A stretch of 64,000 nt of DNA, from contig MKTY01000019.1 of the NCBI GenBank assembly GCA_001898485.1, forward strand, positions 774,030 to 838,029, read 5' to 3'. The notes beneath the pieces are model-generated. The model did not search any database. It was not told the DNA's origin and was given only the letters and a program-made list of their open reading frames with translations. Made by a program: the position numbers and the translations under genes. Below, piece by piece: positions 8,138 through 15,268 of this stretch; the stretch's first letter is position 1, and each line of letters opens with the position of its first letter. The DNA comes from Sphingobacteriales bacterium 46-32. Its GTDB lineage: Bacteria; Bacteroidota; Bacteroidia; Chitinophagales; Chitinophagaceae.

Positions 8138-9283
8138 TCAGTCGCCATTAACCATAAAAATACAGTCCTGGATACGCTCTACCTGCTGTACCTTATCCAG
8201 TCCGCTTAACTGCGAGCGGCCGGGAAGTTTTACACCGCGGTAGAGCTGATTTTTCTGTACTTCTTCGATGGCCTGATAGATATATTTTGATTGTACGGCA
8301 AATACGGCCCCCTGTGCTTTTGTTTCGCGGGAGGTGAGTATGCCGATTACTTCGCCTTTATGATTGAAAATAGGACCACCACTGTTGCCGGGGTTGGCAG
8401 GGATAGATATCTGGATACTGAGCGTATCGCCCTGGTAACCGGTGCGGGCGCTCAGGTAACCTTCTCCGTATACCACTTCATCGCGCGGGTAACCCAGTGT
8501 AAAGATGGGCTCAGCAATTTTAGAAGGTGTTTTGCGGATGCCGTAGGGAAGTGAAGACAATGGTTTGAAACGACGGTCATCGATTTTGATAATGGCCACA
8601 TCACGGTTTACATCCAGTTTCACTACAAAGGCATTGAACTGCTGGCCTTTGCTGTTGATGACGCGGATATTGTGTGAGTTTTGTACAATGTGGGCGTTGG
8701 TGATCATGAGCCCCTTGCCATCAATAAGAAAACCTGTACCGCCGGTAGCAGGAGTGAAGCTGGCGGCGTTGTTGTTGGGCGTATTGTTGATAAAGCCTTT
8801 TGCAACTTCTGCCACAGAGGCCTTTACATCTTTAAGATCTTTCTGGATCTTCGAAAACTCATGGTTTTGCTGGCTGATGCGCCGGCTCAGTTTTTCGGTA
8901 TCGGCACTGGAGGCCTTTGGGCTGATGGTCCAAACCAGCGAGCTGAAGGTAAGTGCGGTAATACCGGCAATAGAAGCGGCAATGGCAGCTACACGCTTGT
9001 AGCGGTTCCATAAATAAACCAGTTTACCAGATTTATTGGTCTGTAGTTCACCCTTATCGGTCAGGTTGCTGTGAATATCGTGCAGGTTGGTCTTAAACTG
9101 CTGCCATTCACCAAATCGGTTCATCTGCTGCAGAAACAGGGTATGTTCGACTACCAGCTGGTCTACATCGCTATTGCTTTTGCGCAGGTTTTCGAAATGC
9201 AGGCGCTCATCGGGATTCATTTCACCGCGGATATACCGCTCTACTGCATCCAGCATTTGAATATCATGTTGCTCATTCATCAC
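8138..9283 (-). CDS. Membrane-anchored trypsin-like protease with anti-sigma-like N-terminus
   Basis: 381 residues. Residues 1-95 form a cytoplasmic alpha-helical domain (LDAVERYIRGEMNPDERLHF) typical of anti-sigma factors. One transmembrane helix lies at about 98-118 and a short coiled coil at 128-162. The rest is an S1C/HtrA-type protease domain with the complete triad: H198 in TNAHIV, D228 in NRDVAIIKID and S301 in GNSGGP. No PDZ domain follows. The gene overlaps the 3' end of the ECF sigma gene by 11 bases, implying translational coupling. I infer a one-protein sensor in which a periplasmic protease is joined to the anti-sigma domain. The alternative is a protease that is merely cotranscribed and lacks sigma binding. 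Confidence 0.85.
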   Translation of the reverse strand: MMNEQHDIQMLDAVERYIRGEMNPDERLHFENLRKSNSDVDQLVVEHTLFLQQMNRFGEWQQFKTNLHDIHSNLTDKGELQTNKSGKLVYLWNRYKRVAAIAASIAGITALTFSSLVWTISPKASSADTEKLSRRISQQNHEFSKIQKDLKDVKASVAEVAKGFINNTPNNNAASFTPATGGTGFLIDGKGLMITNAHIVQNSHNIRVINSKGQQFNAFVVKLDVNRDVAIIKIDDRRFKPLSSLPYGIRKTPSKIAEPIFTLGYPRDEVVYGEGYLSARTGYQGDTLSIQISIPANPGNSGGPIFNHKGEVIGILTSRETKAQGAVFAVQSKYIYQAIEEVQKNQLYRGVKLPGRSQLSGLDKVQQVERIQDCIFMVNGD

Positions 9284-9848
9284 GAAGTCCGTTTTTATAT
9301 TGAGAAAAGAATATTTTCTTTAACCGCATCAGGCATTTATACTTCTGGGTCTTGGCATTTTCGGCATTGGTATATCCGAATTCGTCTGCGATAGTCTGCA
9401 TATTCCTTTTTTGAAGATAAAAGGCTTCCAAAAGGCTTTTGCAGGGCTCACCCAGCCGCAAAATGGCTTTTTCCATCATTCCGAATTCCTGATCCCTGCG
9501 TGTATGCTCTTCCATGTCATCTTCTACGGGAACCAGCGACTCGGTGGTATTCAATTCGCCTGTATACCGGCTGGCATGTTGCAGCTTTTTCAGCCAGATA
9601 CGGCGGGATACGGAGTATAAATATGTGCTGATCAGGCAGTTAAGCTCAAAATTGCCCGATCGGGCTTTTTCATAGAGAACGATCATGGCTTCCTGAAATA
9701 CATCACGGGCATCGTCTGCACTGCCATTGTTGTTGATTATCAGGGCCTGAACAATGTTATAATTATCCTTATAGATCGTTTCAACGGCCTTCCTGTCGTT
9801 ACGTGCCAGTCCTTCCAGTAGAATCTTTTCGTTGTGCTCAGGTTTCAC
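9273..9848 (-). CDS. ECF-type RNA polymerase sigma factor
   Basis: 191-residue sigma-70 family protein with region 2 (about 20-90, including ADDARDVFQEAMIVLYEKA, the core-binding segment) and region 4 (about 128-180, a helix-turn-helix with NMQTIADEFGYT). It lacks regions 1 and 3, as expected for the extracytoplasmic-function group. It is the first gene of a two-gene operon with the anti-sigma/protease gene, which overlaps its 3' end by 11 bases. The divergent neighbour is a small lipoprotein, and the shared intergenic region carries an inverted GTAACCC/GGGTTAC pair that could be the sigma's own target. Confidence 0.92.
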   Translation of the reverse strand: MKPEHNEKILLEGLARNDRKAVETIYKDNYNIVQALIINNNGSADDARDVFQEAMIVLYEKARSGNFELNCLISTYLYSVSRRIWLKKLQHASRYTGELNTTESLVPVEDDMEEHTRRDQEFGMMEKAILRLGEPCKSLLEAFYLQKRNMQTIADEFGYTNAENAKTQKYKCLMRLKKIFFSQYKNGLRDE

Positions 9849-9880
9849 TATCCGTTATTTAATACTTTTTTTTAAAAATA

Positions 9881-9927
9881 GTAACCCTACGGCGACTCAA
9901 AAAAAAAGTTTAAAAAATCTGGGTTAC
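9881..9927. promoter_or_regulatory. Inverted GTAACCC pair between divergent sigma and lipoprotein genes
   Basis: GTAACCC at 9881-9887 faces GGGTTAC at 9921-9927, so each divergent gene has a GTAACCC 75-105 bases before its start, on its own strand. ECF -35 elements often contain AACC, so the pair may be two divergent autoregulated promoters. The -10 elements could not be assigned. Confidence 0.35.
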
Positions 9928-9991
9928 CTTTTCCCTCCTTGCGGTATAAACAGTGAAATATTTCAAAAAAAAATTAAAAATCACAAACAAA

Positions 9992-10189
9992 ATGAAAAAG
10001 CTTTTCATCGTTCTGGCTGTAGCCAGCCTGGGTTTTGTAGCTTGTAACAACGAAGCAGAGAAAACTGAAACTACAGATACTCCTGCTGTTACTGCTCCTG
10101 AAGTAGCTCCCACACCTGCTCCTGACACTACCAAGAAAGACACTGGTGCGGTTACTACTCCTGCTGCTGACACTTCAGCTAAGAAATAA
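9992..10189 (+). CDS. Small Thr/Pro/Ala-rich lipoprotein
   Basis: 65-residue protein. The ATG at 9992 is preferred over the frame start at 9953 because it opens a classical lipoprotein signal peptide (MKKLFIVLAVASLGF) with lipobox FVAC; Cys19 is the lipidated residue. The mature part is a short, low-complexity acidic linker of Thr, Pro, Ala, Asp and Lys with no fold. The gene is divergent from the ECF sigma operon and followed by a clear terminator, so it is a single-gene unit. Many Bacteroidota have such abundant small lipoproteins; function unknown. Confidence 0.8.
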   Translation: MKKLFIVLAVASLGFVACNNEAEKTETTDTPAVTAPEVAPTPAPDTTKKDTGAVTTPAADTSAKK

Positions 10190-10212
10190 GCTATTTCTTA
10201 ATAGTATTATAA

Positions 10213-10245
10213 AAGGCCATTCCGGATTTCTGGGATGGCTTTTTG
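10213..10245 (+). terminator. Intrinsic terminator of the small lipoprotein gene
   Basis: Hairpin GCCATTCC / GGGATGGC (one G-U pair), with A-T pairs extending the base, then TTTTTG. Located 24 bases after the lipoprotein stop. Confidence 0.8.
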
Positions 10246-10377
10246 TTTGATTTTATGCAGTTTATGCAAGTTTTCTACCTTTTCTGACGTCTGGTTGCAG
10301 GGCAGCCCTGTATAATATGTTACCTTTGTGCCCATTGCTGCCATATCCTTCGCACTTTCATTATAATTATATATTAC

Positions 10378-12057
10378 GTGATCACATTTGAATCGTTAGG
10401 AATCGAGGAAGGCATCCTTCAGTCGATTGCCGCTCTGGGATTTACCCAGCCCACACCCATTCAGGAAAAAGCAATACCCGTGCTGCTGCAGGGAACCAAG
10501 GATTTTGTCGGCCTGGCGCAGACCGGTACCGGCAAAACCGCTGCTTTTGGCCTGCCCCTCCTGCAACTTATCCGCAAGGAAGATAAATATCCGCAGGCAC
10601 TGATTATTTGTCCCACACGGGAACTTTGTCTGCAGATCGCCAGCGATCTCAACGCTTTTAAAAGCCGCAAACAACCGGTAACCATTACTGCCGTATATGG
10701 TGGTACCTCTATCAGCGAGCAGATCAGGGAACTCAAAAGAGGTTCACATATCGTGGTAGCTACTCCCGGCCGCCTGATCGACCTTATAGAACGCAAGGCC
10801 GTAAACCTGGAGCAGATACACTATGTAGTGCTCGATGAAGCAGATGAAATGCTTAACATGGGTTTTAAAGATGATATTGAATTCATCCTTAAAAACACAC
10901 CCAACCGTCAAAGTACCTGGCTGTTCAGTGCCACCATGCCTTCGGAGATCAAACAGGTGAGCAAACGCTACATGGATAAGCCATTTGAGATTACAATTGG
11001 CAAGGTTAATGCCGGCAATGCCAATATCGATCACCAGTATTACATGACCCAGCATGTAAACCGCTATGAAACACTCAAGCGGATCATCGATTTTAATCCC
11101 GGATTGTACGGTATCATTTTTACCCGTACCAAAGCCGATGCCCAGGACATTACGGAACAACTGATAAGGGAGGGATATGATATCGAAGCGCTGCATGGCG
11201 ATCTTACACAGGCACAGCGTGACAAGGTAATGTCGCGTTTCCGCGAAAAAAGCCTGCAACTGCTGATAGCTACCGATGTGGCTGCCCGTGGTATTGATGT
11301 AACGGGTATTACCCACGTCATCAACTACGAATTGCCCGATGATACCGAAGTTTATACACACCGCAGCGGTCGTACCGGCCGTGCCGGCAGAAGCGGTATT
11401 TCGCTCAGCATCGTTACACCCAAAGAGATTTACCGTATCAGGCAGGTGGAGAAACTGGTCAATACCCGGTTTCATAAAATGGATATTCCCAGTGGCAAGG
11501 ATGTATGCCGTAAGCAGTTTTTCTATTTCATCGAAAAAATGCTCAATGCAGATATTAGCAATGGCGAGTACGAAGCCTATCTTCCGGTATTGCGCGAAAA
11601 GTTTGCCGAAGTAGATAAAGAAGAGATCCTGCAGCGTGTGGCTGCACTCGAGTTCGATCGTTTTCTTAAATACTATGAAAATGCGGCTGATCTCAACCTG
11701 CGCGATGACCGCAAAGCTGAGCGGAGTACAAGAGGAGCTGCTGCCGGCGAGCGCGGTGCTGCGCGTGACACAAAGGGGCGCAACTTTGGCGGTAGTGGAA
11801 ATTACCAACGCTTGTTTGTAAACCTCGGCACCAAAGACGGTTTTTACAAAGCCAGCTTCCTGCAATTCATTCTCGATATGAGTGATCTGCGCAAAGATGT
11901 GCTGGGTCGTATTGATATGCGCGAAATGAACAGCTGGGTAGAAGTAGAAGCCGGTGCTGCCAAAAAAATGATCCGCGCCATTGATGGTAAAAATTTCAAA
12001 GGCCGCAAAATCAGGATGAATGATGCCGTAAGCGGTGGAAGAAGAAAAGAAGGATGA
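10378..12057 (+). CDS. deaD: DEAD-box ATP-dependent RNA helicase (DeaD/CsdA-like)
   Basis: 559-residue RNA helicase that unwinds structured RNA in ribosome assembly and cold adaptation. The Q motif lies near residues 22-29, Walker A AQTGTGKT at 47-54, DEAD at 153-156 and SAT at 184-186. The C-terminal helicase domain ends in HRSGRTGRAGR. A basic linker with RGAAAGERGAARD follows, then a DbpA-type RNA-binding domain at about 477-555. The start codon is GTG. A 13-base palindrome (CAGGGC-A-GCCCTG) and a TACCTTTG box lie 50-80 bases upstream. The aromatic leader region begins directly after the stop. Confidence 0.95.
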   Translation: MITFESLGIEEGILQSIAALGFTQPTPIQEKAIPVLLQGTKDFVGLAQTGTGKTAAFGLPLLQLIRKEDKYPQALIICPTRELCLQIASDLNAFKSRKQPVTITAVYGGTSISEQIRELKRGSHIVVATPGRLIDLIERKAVNLEQIHYVVLDEADEMLNMGFKDDIEFILKNTPNRQSTWLFSATMPSEIKQVSKRYMDKPFEITIGKVNAGNANIDHQYYMTQHVNRYETLKRIIDFNPGLYGIIFTRTKADAQDITEQLIREGYDIEALHGDLTQAQRDKVMSRFREKSLQLLIATDVAARGIDVTGITHVINYELPDDTEVYTHRSGRTGRAGRSGISLSIVTPKEIYRIRQVEKLVNTRFHKMDIPSGKDVCRKQFFYFIEKMLNADISNGEYEAYLPVLREKFAEVDKEEILQRVAALEFDRFLKYYENAADLNLRDDRKAERSTRGAAAGERGAARDTKGRNFGGSGNYQRLFVNLGTKDGFYKASFLQFILDMSDLRKDVLGRIDMREMNSWVEVEAGAAKKMIRAIDGKNFKGRKIRMNDAVSGGRRKEG

Positions 12058-12064
12058 TATTTTT

Positions 12065-12095
12065 TTTGCTGATAGATAATAGCTGATTATATTTG
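12065..12095 (+). promoter_or_regulatory. Predicted promoter of the aromatic amino acid operon
   Basis: TTTG (12065-12068), 19-base spacer, TATATTTG (12088-12095). This matches the known Bacteroidota consensus TTTG-N19-TAnnTTTG exactly. The transcript should begin around 12100-12103, at or just before the leader-peptide ATG. Confidence 0.7.
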
Positions 12096-12102
12096 TTTCA
12101 TC

Positions 12103-12195
12103 ATGACAATGACAAAAGCATTTTTTGGTTACTTTTTTTATTACTTCTTTTTTGGAAAGAGGCCGGGAATGCTTTGTTTGAATCTTAGTAAATAA
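12103..12195 (+). CDS. Phe/Tyr leader peptide (attenuator) of the pheA operon
   Basis: A 30-codon open frame, ATG at 12103 (second ATG at 12109), stop TAA at 12193-12195. Codons 12121-12153 read FFGYFFYYFFF: seven Phe and three Tyr in eleven codons. It precedes a terminator and then prephenate dehydratase, the first Phe-specific enzyme. This is the layout of ribosome-mediated attenuation as known for the proteobacterial pheA and pheST leaders. There is no Shine-Dalgarno sequence, and the predicted transcription start is at or within a few bases of the ATG, so translation may begin on a near-leaderless RNA. The peptide itself needs no function. Confidence 0.9.
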   Translation: MTMTKAFFGYFFYYFFFGKRPGMLCLNLSK

Positions 12196-12240
12196 AGAAA
12201 CTAAATCAGAATAAAGAATCCCGGCCAAAGTGGCCGGGAT
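12115..12240 (+). promoter_or_regulatory. Aromatic operon attenuator: segments 1, 2, 3, 4
   Basis: Four segments can pair in mutually exclusive ways. Segment 1 AAAGCATT (12115-12122, at the start of the Phe run) pairs with AATGCTTT (12168-12175), a perfect 8-bp helix that can extend further with one bulge. Segment 2 GGCCGGGA (12161-12168) pairs with segment 3 TCCCGGCC (12219-12226) as antiterminator. Segment 3 otherwise pairs with segment 4 GGCCGGGA (12232-12239) in the terminator. A ribosome stalled on Phe/Tyr codons would cover segment 1, free segment 2 and allow 2:3, so the operon is read. Unhindered translation disturbs segment 2 and lets 3:4 form. Confidence 0.8.
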
Positions 12241-12248
12241 TCTTGTTT
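12214..12248 (+). terminator. Attenuator terminator before pheA
   Basis: Perfect 14-bp stem AAGAATCCCGGCCA / TGGCCGGGATTCTT with a 3-base loop, followed by GTTTT. It lies between the leader peptide and pheA and contains attenuator segments 3 and 4, so it is conditional rather than a plain end of transcription. Confidence 0.9.
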
Positions 12249-12281
12249 TAATACCTGTAGCAGCAAAACGAACAATTGTGT

Positions 12282-13142
12282 ATGGTACAATCAACAAGCG
12301 GACAACAGATACCTGAACGGGGTGTGGCTATTCAGGGGTATGAGGGCAGTTTTCACCAGATGGCCGCACAGCTTTTCTTCGGAAAACAGGTGCCTGTGAT
12401 CACCTGTGGTACCTTTCGCGATGTGGTACGTATTGCCGGTAACAAACGGGAAAGTGATGGAGGTGTGATGGCTATTGAAAACTCTATAGCCGGTAGTATC
12501 CTCGCCAATTATAACCTGCTGCAAAAAAGTAATCTTCGCATTGTGGGTGAACTCTATCTGCAGATCAGGCAGCATCTGCTGGTAAACCCTGGTGTGAAAC
12601 TGGAAGATATCCGCGAAGTACATTCACATACCATGGCCCTGCAGCAGTGTTACGGTTTTCTCGATAAATACAACTGGAAGCTGGTGGAGACAGAAGATAC
12701 AGCACTGAGTGCACGCCACGTACATCAGCACAAAAGCAAATACATTGCCGCTATTGCCAGCAAACTGGCTGCCGAACTGTTTGATCTCGATGTACTCGCT
12801 CCCAATATTCATACACTGAAAAATAATTACACACGGTTTCTGATACTTCGCCGCGAAGATCAGTCTGAAGAAGTGAGCGGTGCAGATAAAGCTTCTCTTT
12901 ATTTTCATACCGATCATTCCAAAGGAAGCCTGGCGCGTGTGCTAACGCGTATTGCGGAGGGAGGCATCAATCTCAGTAAACTGCAAAGCTTTCCTATACC
13001 GGGCTCTGATTTTAAATACAGCTTTCATGCCGATATGGAATTTGAATCGGCTGAACAGTTTTATGAAGTAATCAAAAGCATTACACCGCTTACAGAAGAT
13101 TTGAAAATATATGGTGTATATAAGCGAGGGCAATGGAAGTAA
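12282..13142 (+). CDS. pheA: Prephenate dehydratase
   Basis: Converts prephenate to phenylpyruvate, the committed step to phenylalanine. It is monofunctional (286 residues): chorismate mutase is supplied by the fusion protein encoded at 15269. The catalytic domain carries the conserved ENS (66-68) and TRF (184-186) motifs. A C-terminal ACT domain (about 204-280) for allosteric Phe feedback follows; its usual ESRP signature is replaced by QSFPIPG. The ATG at 12282 is chosen; a TTG two codons earlier is also possible. It is the first gene after the Phe/Tyr attenuator. Confidence 0.95.
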   Translation: MVQSTSGQQIPERGVAIQGYEGSFHQMAAQLFFGKQVPVITCGTFRDVVRIAGNKRESDGGVMAIENSIAGSILANYNLLQKSNLRIVGELYLQIRQHLLVNPGVKLEDIREVHSHTMALQQCYGFLDKYNWKLVETEDTALSARHVHQHKSKYIAAIASKLAAELFDLDVLAPNIHTLKNNYTRFLILRREDQSEEVSGADKASLYFHTDHSKGSLARVLTRIAEGGINLSKLQSFPIPGSDFKYSFHADMEFESAEQFYEVIKSITPLTEDLKIYGVYKRGQWK

Positions 13143-13176
13143 TAAGTATTAAGTTTTAAGTATTAAGCTATAGGTT
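13143..13176 (+). repeat. Short tandem AAGTATT-type repeat
   Basis: The spacer between pheA and the aminotransferase gene holds four near-identical 7-base units (AAGTATT, AAGTTTT, AAGTATT, AAGC...). It has no inverted partner and looks like slippage-prone filler. Confidence 0.5.
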
Positions 13177-14328
13177 ATGCATGTAAGTAAAAGACTGGAT
13201 GGAATCGGGGAATATTATTTTTCCAAAAAACTGCGCGAGATCGAAGAGCTCAACCGAACCGGCGAGTCCGTTATCAACCTGGGTATTGGCAGTCCGGATC
13301 TGCCTGCTCATCCTGATGTGATCCGCACCTTACAGGAAAGTGCTTCCCTGCCCAATGCACATGCTTATCAGTCTTACAAAGGAGTGCTGCAATTGCGCCA
13401 GGCAATGAGCGACTGGTACCGCAACTGGTACAACGTATCGCTTAACCCGGATACAGATATTCTGCCATTGCTCGGCAGTAAAGAAGGGATCATGCATATC
13501 TGTATGACCTATCTCAATAAAGGCGATGAGGTGCTGGTGCCTGATCCGGGCTATCCTACGTATAGTGCAGCCGTAAAACTGGCCGGTGGTAAACCGGTAA
13601 CCTATAAGTTAAAGGAGAAGAATCATTATGAACCCGATTTTGAGCGGCTGGAGAAAAAAGGATTGCATAAGGTAAAGCTGATGCTGGTAAATTATCCGCA
13701 TATGCCTACGGGGCAGGCTGCATCGGAACAGTTGTTTGAAAAGATCGTTGCGTTTGCACGCCGGCATCATATACTGGTAGTACATGATAACCCATACAGT
13801 TTTATTCTCAACGATCAGCCCATGAGCCTGCTTGCGGTAAAAGGAGCCGGAGGATATGTGCTGGAGCTTAATTCGCTGAGCAAGTCGCACAATATGGCTG
13901 GCTGGCGTGTGGGGATGCTGTGTGGCGCAGGCGAGCGGATAGCAGAAGTGTTGCGGTTTAAGAGCAATATGGATAGCGGGATGTTTTTACCCGTACAACT
14001 GGCGGCTGCAAAAGCGCTGAGCCTGGGTCGCGAGTGGCATGAGTCGCTCAATGCAGTGTACCGTGAGCGGCGGGTAAAAGTATTTGAATTACTCCAGGCA
14101 TTAAACTGCCGCTATTCCCCCAGTCAGACGGGCATGTTTGTATGGGCAGCTATTCCTCCATCTGTAAAAGACGGATATGCTTTGAGCGATCAGGTATTGC
14201 AGAAGGCACGTGTATTCATTACTCCCGGCGGCATATTTGGTGAGGCAGGAGAAAAATATATCCGTATCAGTTTATGCAGCCCGGTAGAGACTATAGAAAA
14301 GGCGTTCAGCCGCATTGCAGCCATTTAA
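13177..14328 (+). CDS. Class I/II aminotransferase, probably aromatic
   Basis: 383-residue PLP aminotransferase. The PLP Lys is K236 in LNSLSKSHNMAGWRVG. The usual NYPNNPTG loop is seen as NYPHMPTG (172-179), and the substrate-carboxylate Arg is in YIRISLCSP near the C-terminus. Position between pheA and tyrA indicates transamination of phenylpyruvate and 4-hydroxyphenylpyruvate to Phe and Tyr. By family alone it could also be an LL-diaminopimelate- or alanine-type enzyme, since members of this branch are often annotated that way, so the operon context decides the call. Confidence 0.85.
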   Translation: MHVSKRLDGIGEYYFSKKLREIEELNRTGESVINLGIGSPDLPAHPDVIRTLQESASLPNAHAYQSYKGVLQLRQAMSDWYRNWYNVSLNPDTDILPLLGSKEGIMHICMTYLNKGDEVLVPDPGYPTYSAAVKLAGGKPVTYKLKEKNHYEPDFERLEKKGLHKVKLMLVNYPHMPTGQAASEQLFEKIVAFARRHHILVVHDNPYSFILNDQPMSLLAVKGAGGYVLELNSLSKSHNMAGWRVGMLCGAGERIAEVLRFKSNMDSGMFLPVQLAAAKALSLGREWHESLNAVYRERRVKVFELLQALNCRYSPSQTGMFVWAAIPPSVKDGYALSDQVLQKARVFITPGGIFGEAGEKYIRISLCSPVETIEKAFSRIAAI

Positions 14329-14342
14329 TAACTGAAACAACT

Positions 14343-15191
14343 ATGGAAAGAAAAACAATAGCGATAGTGGGAGTGGGACTCATTGGTGGGTCGCTGGCCA
14401 TACAGTTGCATGAGAAAAAACTCTCATCGCGGCTGATTGGGGTCGATGCCAGCCCGGAACATGCGCGTACCGCACTGGAGCGTGAACTGGTAGATGAGAT
14501 ACTGCCGCTGCAGGAGGCCATTAAAGAAGCGGATGTGGTCGTGCTGGCCATACCGGTCGATCGTATGACGCAGGTGCTGCCCGAAGTGCTCGACCTGGCA
14601 GACCAGCAGATAGTGCTGGATCTGGGATCTACCAAAGCAACATTAATTGACCGTATCAAACAACATCCCAAAAGGGGGAGATATGTAGCCACGCATCCCA
14701 TGTGGGGTACCGAAAACAGCGGACCACAGGCAGCGGTGCGTGGCGCCTATGAAAATAAGGCTGTCATACTTTGTAATACGCAGGATAGCGATGAGGATGC
14801 AGTACAATGGGTAAAGGCCATGTACAAAAAGATAGGTATGCACCTGCTGGAAATGGAAGCTCATGCACATGATCTGCATGCGGCTTATGTAAGCCATATT
14901 TCACATATCACTTCTTTTGCGCTGGCCAATACAGTGCTGGAAAAAGAGAAGGAGGATCAGGCCATTTTTGAACTGGCCAGTGCAGGTTTTGAAAGTACAG
15001 TGCGCCTGGCAAAGAGTAATCCTGCCATGTGGGTGCCCATTTTTCTTCAAAACCGCGATAATGTGCTGGATGTACTCAACGAGCATATTGCCCAGCTTAT
15101 CCGCTTCAGAGACAGTATTGAGCAGGGCAATGAGCTGCATTTGCAGCAACTGATGGAAGACGCCAATAAAATCAGGCGCATATTGAAATAA
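14343..15191 (+). CDS. tyrA: Prephenate dehydrogenase
   Basis: Oxidative decarboxylation of prephenate to 4-hydroxyphenylpyruvate for tyrosine. The N-terminal NAD(P)-binding fold shows IAIVGVGLIGGSLA (Gly motif at 10-15). The conserved substrate-pocket segment THPMWGTENSGP is the family's HPMxG motif, with HISHIT following in the helical C-terminal domain. The ATG at 14343 is chosen because it directly precedes the Rossmann strand; the longer frame runs into the preceding gene. 282 residues, no ACT domain, so regulation probably rests on the operon attenuator and on upstream enzymes. Confidence 0.95.
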   Translation: MERKTIAIVGVGLIGGSLAIQLHEKKLSSRLIGVDASPEHARTALERELVDEILPLQEAIKEADVVVLAIPVDRMTQVLPEVLDLADQQIVLDLGSTKATLIDRIKQHPKRGRYVATHPMWGTENSGPQAAVRGAYENKAVILCNTQDSDEDAVQWVKAMYKKIGMHLLEMEAHAHDLHAAYVSHISHITSFALANTVLEKEKEDQAIFELASAGFESTVRLAKSNPAMWVPIFLQNRDNVLDVLNEHIAQLIRFRDSIEQGNELHLQQLMEDANKIRRILK

Positions 15192-15204
15192 ATAAATTAA
15201 CAAA

Positions 15205-15234
15205 GGCAGTTCTGCTCATACAGAGCTGCTGGCA
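15205..15234 (+). promoter_or_regulatory. Hairpin between tyrA and the DAHP synthase gene
   Basis: GCAGTTCTG / CAGAGCTGC (one G-U pair) with a six-base CTCATA loop in a 77-base gap. No T-run follows, so it is not a terminator; RNA processing or a partial barrier is possible. Confidence 0.4.
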
Positions 15235-15268
15235 ATAGAATTAATAACTTTACAAACCAAGCGTATAT

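Noticed and set aside
10298..10310. Palindrome CAGGGC-A-GCCCTG upstream of the helicase gene as an operator
   Set aside because: Single occurrence, no known regulator and no neighbouring conserved boxes; noted in the helicase entry only.
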